Shown: positions 4,281 to 6,076 of the stretch, piece after piece
Position numbering within the stretch: position 1 is the stretch's first letter
Layout of the letters: each line of letters begins with the position of its first letter
Source of the DNA: Faecalibacterium prausnitzii
Lineage (GTDB): Bacteria > Bacillota > Clostridia > Oscillospirales > Ruminococcaceae
Direction of reading: 5' to 3'
Assembly: GCA_002313795.1 (NCBI GenBank)
Contig: DCCL01000122.1
Span: 1 to 6,076 of the forward strand
DNA length: 6,076 nucleotides
Position numbers and translations under genes: made by a program
The notes under the pieces: model-generated
The model's input: the letters and a program-made list of their open reading frames with translations, nothing else
Database searches by the model: none
Told to the model about the DNA's origin: nothing

Positions 4281-5096
4281 TCAATTATGACCAATCTCCG
4301 CCATTTGAGAGACCGCCTCCCTGTAGAACACATCCAACTCGCCCATGTACCCCGGCTTCCACGGCTTGTTCCTCCCACAGTAGTGGATGACCGCCGACCG
4401 CTGCCGCACGTCCTCCAGCGTCATACCGTCCCCGTTGTGCCGATGGAGGGCAAATAACTTCTCCGTCATGTTGTAGCGGATGGGGTCCAGCGGCAAAATG
4501 CGCTGGCCGTACAGGGCGCTGATGATGTCCTGATCCGGCAGCATGAGCCGCCCCTTGTGGGCGTCCATATAGTCGAACACCTCCTGCGTATCCTGCTCCG
4601 CCCGCAGGACCTGCAGGTTCATCAGCATCACGCCGGAGTTGATGTAGGGGCTGTCCTCGTCCATGTCCAGACGCAGCTCATTAAACCGGTGCAGAAAGCC
4701 GCGGATGTGGGTGGCCGCTGCGAAAAACGCTGTGCCCATAGGCATCTCATACAGTTCCCGCAAGCTCTGCCGCACCACAATATCCGGGTCGAGATACAGC
4801 GCCCGGTCCAGCGTATCCGGCAGATATTTGGCCGCAAAAATGCGGTAATAGATGGCTTTTGGATAGCGGTCGGAGGTCGGTGCGTCCGCCAGCCCGATCT
4901 CGTCCACCTGTATCAGGTGCAGTTCGCCCCGCTGTCCCAGCAGTGTTCGTGTTTCCGCCACGTCCGCCTCCGACAGTCCCTCGTCGTGCAGCAGGTACAC
5001 GTCAAAATACGCAGCACTGTCGCTGTGCAGCGCGGAGGACAGCATTACATTCAGCTGCGGAACATAGTTCCGATCCAATGTCATCAGCAGGTTCAT
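4281..5096 (-). CDS. Glycosyltransferase family 8 protein
   Basis: A 271-aa retaining GT8 enzyme (LPS galactosyl/glucosyltransferase-like, GT-A fold). Such enzymes transfer a sugar from a UDP-sugar to a cell-surface glycan, teichoic-acid-like polymer or exopolysaccharide at the cytoplasmic face. Visible features: N-terminal MNLLMTLDRNYVPQLNVMLSS nucleotide-binding start, metal-binding DxD as YLDPDIVV (D103, D105), YINSGVMLMN (151-160) sugar-site motif, LPDQDIIS (186-193), and C-terminal IHYCGRNKPWKPG (237-249) with the conserved His. The length is usual for short GT8 proteins and there is no membrane segment. A GTG six bases upstream (5102) is in frame, but the GAGGTG ribosome site (5107-5102) overlaps it and is correctly spaced for ATG 5096, so that start is chosen. 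It is a single gene with its own promoter and a convergent hairpin at the end. Donor and acceptor cannot be told. Confidence 0.93.
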   Translation of the reverse strand: MNLLMTLDRNYVPQLNVMLSSALHSDSAAYFDVYLLHDEGLSEADVAETRTLLGQRGELHLIQVDEIGLADAPTSDRYPKAIYYRIFAAKYLPDTLDRALYLDPDIVVRQSLRELYEMPMGTAFFAAATHIRGFLHRFNELRLDMDEDSPYINSGVMLMNLQVLRAEQDTQEVFDYMDAHKGRLMLPDQDIISALYGQRILPLDPIRYNMTEKLFALHRHNGDGMTLEDVRQRSAVIHYCGRNKPWKPGYMGELDVFYREAVSQMAEIGHN

Positions 5097-5121
5097 AGAC
5101 ACACCTCGACTTTTTGCTTTC

Positions 5122-5150
5122 AGTATATTCTACGTTCTGTCAAAAAGCAA
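5122..5150 (-). promoter_or_regulatory. Promoter of the glycosyltransferase gene
   Basis: On the minus strand, -35 TTGCTT (5150-5145), a 17-bp spacer and -10 TATACT (5127-5122). The predicted start is near 5115, leaving a ~20-nt leader with the GAGGTG site. A perfect TTGACA lies inside the spacer, but it is only 10 bp from the -10 and is not usable with it. Confidence 0.65.
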
Positions 5151-5278
5151 GGGCATAAACGTGCCCGACGCAGCATGATGCGGTATCAGTTGAAAGGGAG
5201 CCGGGGAAAGTTCTGCGCCGCCTGAAAAATAACGACGCAGACGCATAGACGCGGCCAGGGACCTGAGAAATGAACAGC

Positions 5279-5306
5279 AAAATGCCGCCGTTTCCGGCGG
5301 CATTTT
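5279..5306 (-). terminator. Intrinsic terminator of the Clp ATPase gene
   Basis: AAAATGCCGCCG (5279-5290) and CGGCGGCATTTT (5295-5306) form a perfect 12-bp stem with a 4-nt loop, 8 bp after the Clp stop codon. Read on the minus strand, the stem is GC-rich and ends in TTTT, the classic intrinsic form. The same symmetry could act on the plus strand. Confidence 0.88.
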
Positions 5307-5314
5307 GTATGCAC

Positions 5315-6076
5315 TTACTTGGTCACGACCAATTTATCGTCTTCCACAGACAGCTTGGCGGTATCGCCGGTCTTGAGCGTGCCATCCAGCATTCTCTCAG
5401 CCACGGCGTCCTCCACCTTGCTCTGAATGGCGCGGCGCAGCGGACGTGCGCCATATTTGGGGTCAAAGCCAACTCTGGCCAGTTCCTTTATGGCCTCCTC
5501 GGAAGCATCCAGATGAATGCCCATGGACTCCATACGGTTCGCCACGGTCTTGAGCATCCGCCGGGCCACCTCTTCGATATCCTGCTCTGTCAGTGCGCGG
5601 AAAACGATGATGTCATCGATACGGTTCAGAAACTCGGGACGGAAGGTGCGGCGCAGCTCCTCCATGACCGTTTCCTTGGCCTGCTCATAGGCCTTGTCAG
5701 CGTCCTCCGCAGCCTTCTTGTCTCCGGCGTCAAAGCCCAGCTTGGCACCGGCATCGGTCAGCGCCTTGGCGCCGATGTTGCTGGTCATGACGATAACGGT
5801 GTTCTTGAAGTCCACGGTACGACCCTGAGAGTCGGTGATACGACCATCGTCCAGGATCTGAAGCATGATGTTCCAGACGTCCTCGTGCGCCTTTTCGATC
5901 TCATCGAAAAGCACCACGGAATAGGGCTTGCGGCGCACCTTTTCCGTCAGCTGGCCGCCTTCGTCGTGTCCAACATATCCCGGAGGAGAGCCGACCAGAC
6001 GGGACACCGTGTGGCGCTCCATGTATTCGGACATATCAATGCGGATCATGGCGTTTTCATCGCCGAACATGGCTTC
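5315..6076 (-). CDS. clpC: ATP-dependent Clp protease ATPase subunit ClpC, C-terminal part
   Basis: The last 253 residues of a Clp/Hsp100 ATPase; the 5' end is beyond the window. This is most of the second AAA+ domain (D2), an unfoldase that threads substrates into ClpP. Seen, numbered within the fragment: pore loop GSPPGYVG (29-36), Walker [12 protein letters not shown] (D58, E59), sensor 1 MTSN (N100), arginine-finger region [10 protein letters not shown] (145-154), and sensor 2 with GARPLRRAI (R211). The LGF tripeptide (113-115) sits where ClpC/ClpA/ClpX carry the ClpP-docking loop, which ClpB lacks, so it should be a protease partner. The [19 protein letters not shown] stretch is of the ClpC type. 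ClpE cannot be fully excluded without the N-terminal domain. Walker A of D2 and all of D1 are outside. The gene ends in a strong terminator and appears intact here. Confidence 0.9.
   Translation of the reverse strand, partial: EAMFGDENAMIRIDMSEYMERHTVSRLVGSPPGYVGHDEGGQLTEKVRRKPYSVVLFDEIEKAHEDVWNIMLQILDDGRITDSQGRTVDFKNTVIVMTSNIGAKALTDAGAKLGFDAGDKKAAEDADKAYEQAKETVMEELRRTFRPEFLNRIDDIIVFRALTEQDIEEVARRMLKTVANRMESMGIHLDASEEAIKELARVGFDPKYGARPLRRAIQSKVEDAVAERMLDGTLKTGDTAKLSVEDDKLVVTK

Noticed and set aside
5100..5102. GTG at 5102 as the start of the glycosyltransferase
   Set aside because: The ribosome site GAGGTG overlaps it; the ATG at 5096 has proper spacing and gives the usual GT8 N-terminus.
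4557..5225. Plus-strand open frame opposite the glycosyltransferase gene
   Set aside because: It is antisense of a clearly conserved GT8 gene, lacks a plausible start, and runs through the promoter of the opposite gene.

Overview
The window looks like chromosomal DNA of a gut-type Clostridia (Oscillospiraceae/Ruminococcaceae-like). Shine-Dalgarno sites are strong (AAGGAGG, AAGGAG, AAAGGAG) and promoters are SigA-like, often with an extended -10. The ClpC and GT8 genes are GC-rich. The small-gene families in the middle resemble ones I associate with integrative elements of gut Firmicutes. The organism is inferred from these features, not proven.

Left part (1-1600), minus strand: a DUF4143-type AAA ATPase with a PD-(D/E)XK-like C-terminal motif has its own promoter. 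It is followed 27 bp later by the start of an aspartate/glutamate racemase-family gene that runs off the window edge. The promoter region carries three related ATATTC-R-Y-G boxes, a possible operator.

Middle part (1600-4260), a probable mobile-element or island segment: a small four-cysteine protein (+) converges on a 64-aa ribbon-helix-helix (RHH) regulator (-), with a hairpin terminator between them. The RHH gene is divergent from a plus-strand unit. The 120 bp between the two start regions holds two promoters overlapped by an array of dyads (ATAYTG-N4-CAATAT), so the RHH protein probably controls both directions. The plus-strand transcript starts with a leader of about 210 nt that is full of mutually exclusive hairpins. 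It ends in a convincing intrinsic terminator just upstream of a 67-aa protein gene. A GHKL/MORC-like ATPase follows 20 bp later. The 3' end of the ATPase gene appears damaged: its last ~24 codons look out of frame, while another frame encodes a natural-looking protein C-terminus. This suggests a deletion or frameshift fused the ATPase to the tail of another gene or to its own tail.

Right part (4220-6076), minus strand: a perfect hairpin separates the ATPase from a convergent family-8 glycosyltransferase with its own promoter. Beyond it is the 3' end of a ClpC-type Clp ATPase with a bidirectional terminator. These look like ordinary chromosomal genes.

The most interesting part is 2465-4213: an RHH regulator, an operator array, a terminator-ended structured leader, a small acidic protein and a GHKL ATPase. 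It reads as one tightly controlled module whose function I cannot name.
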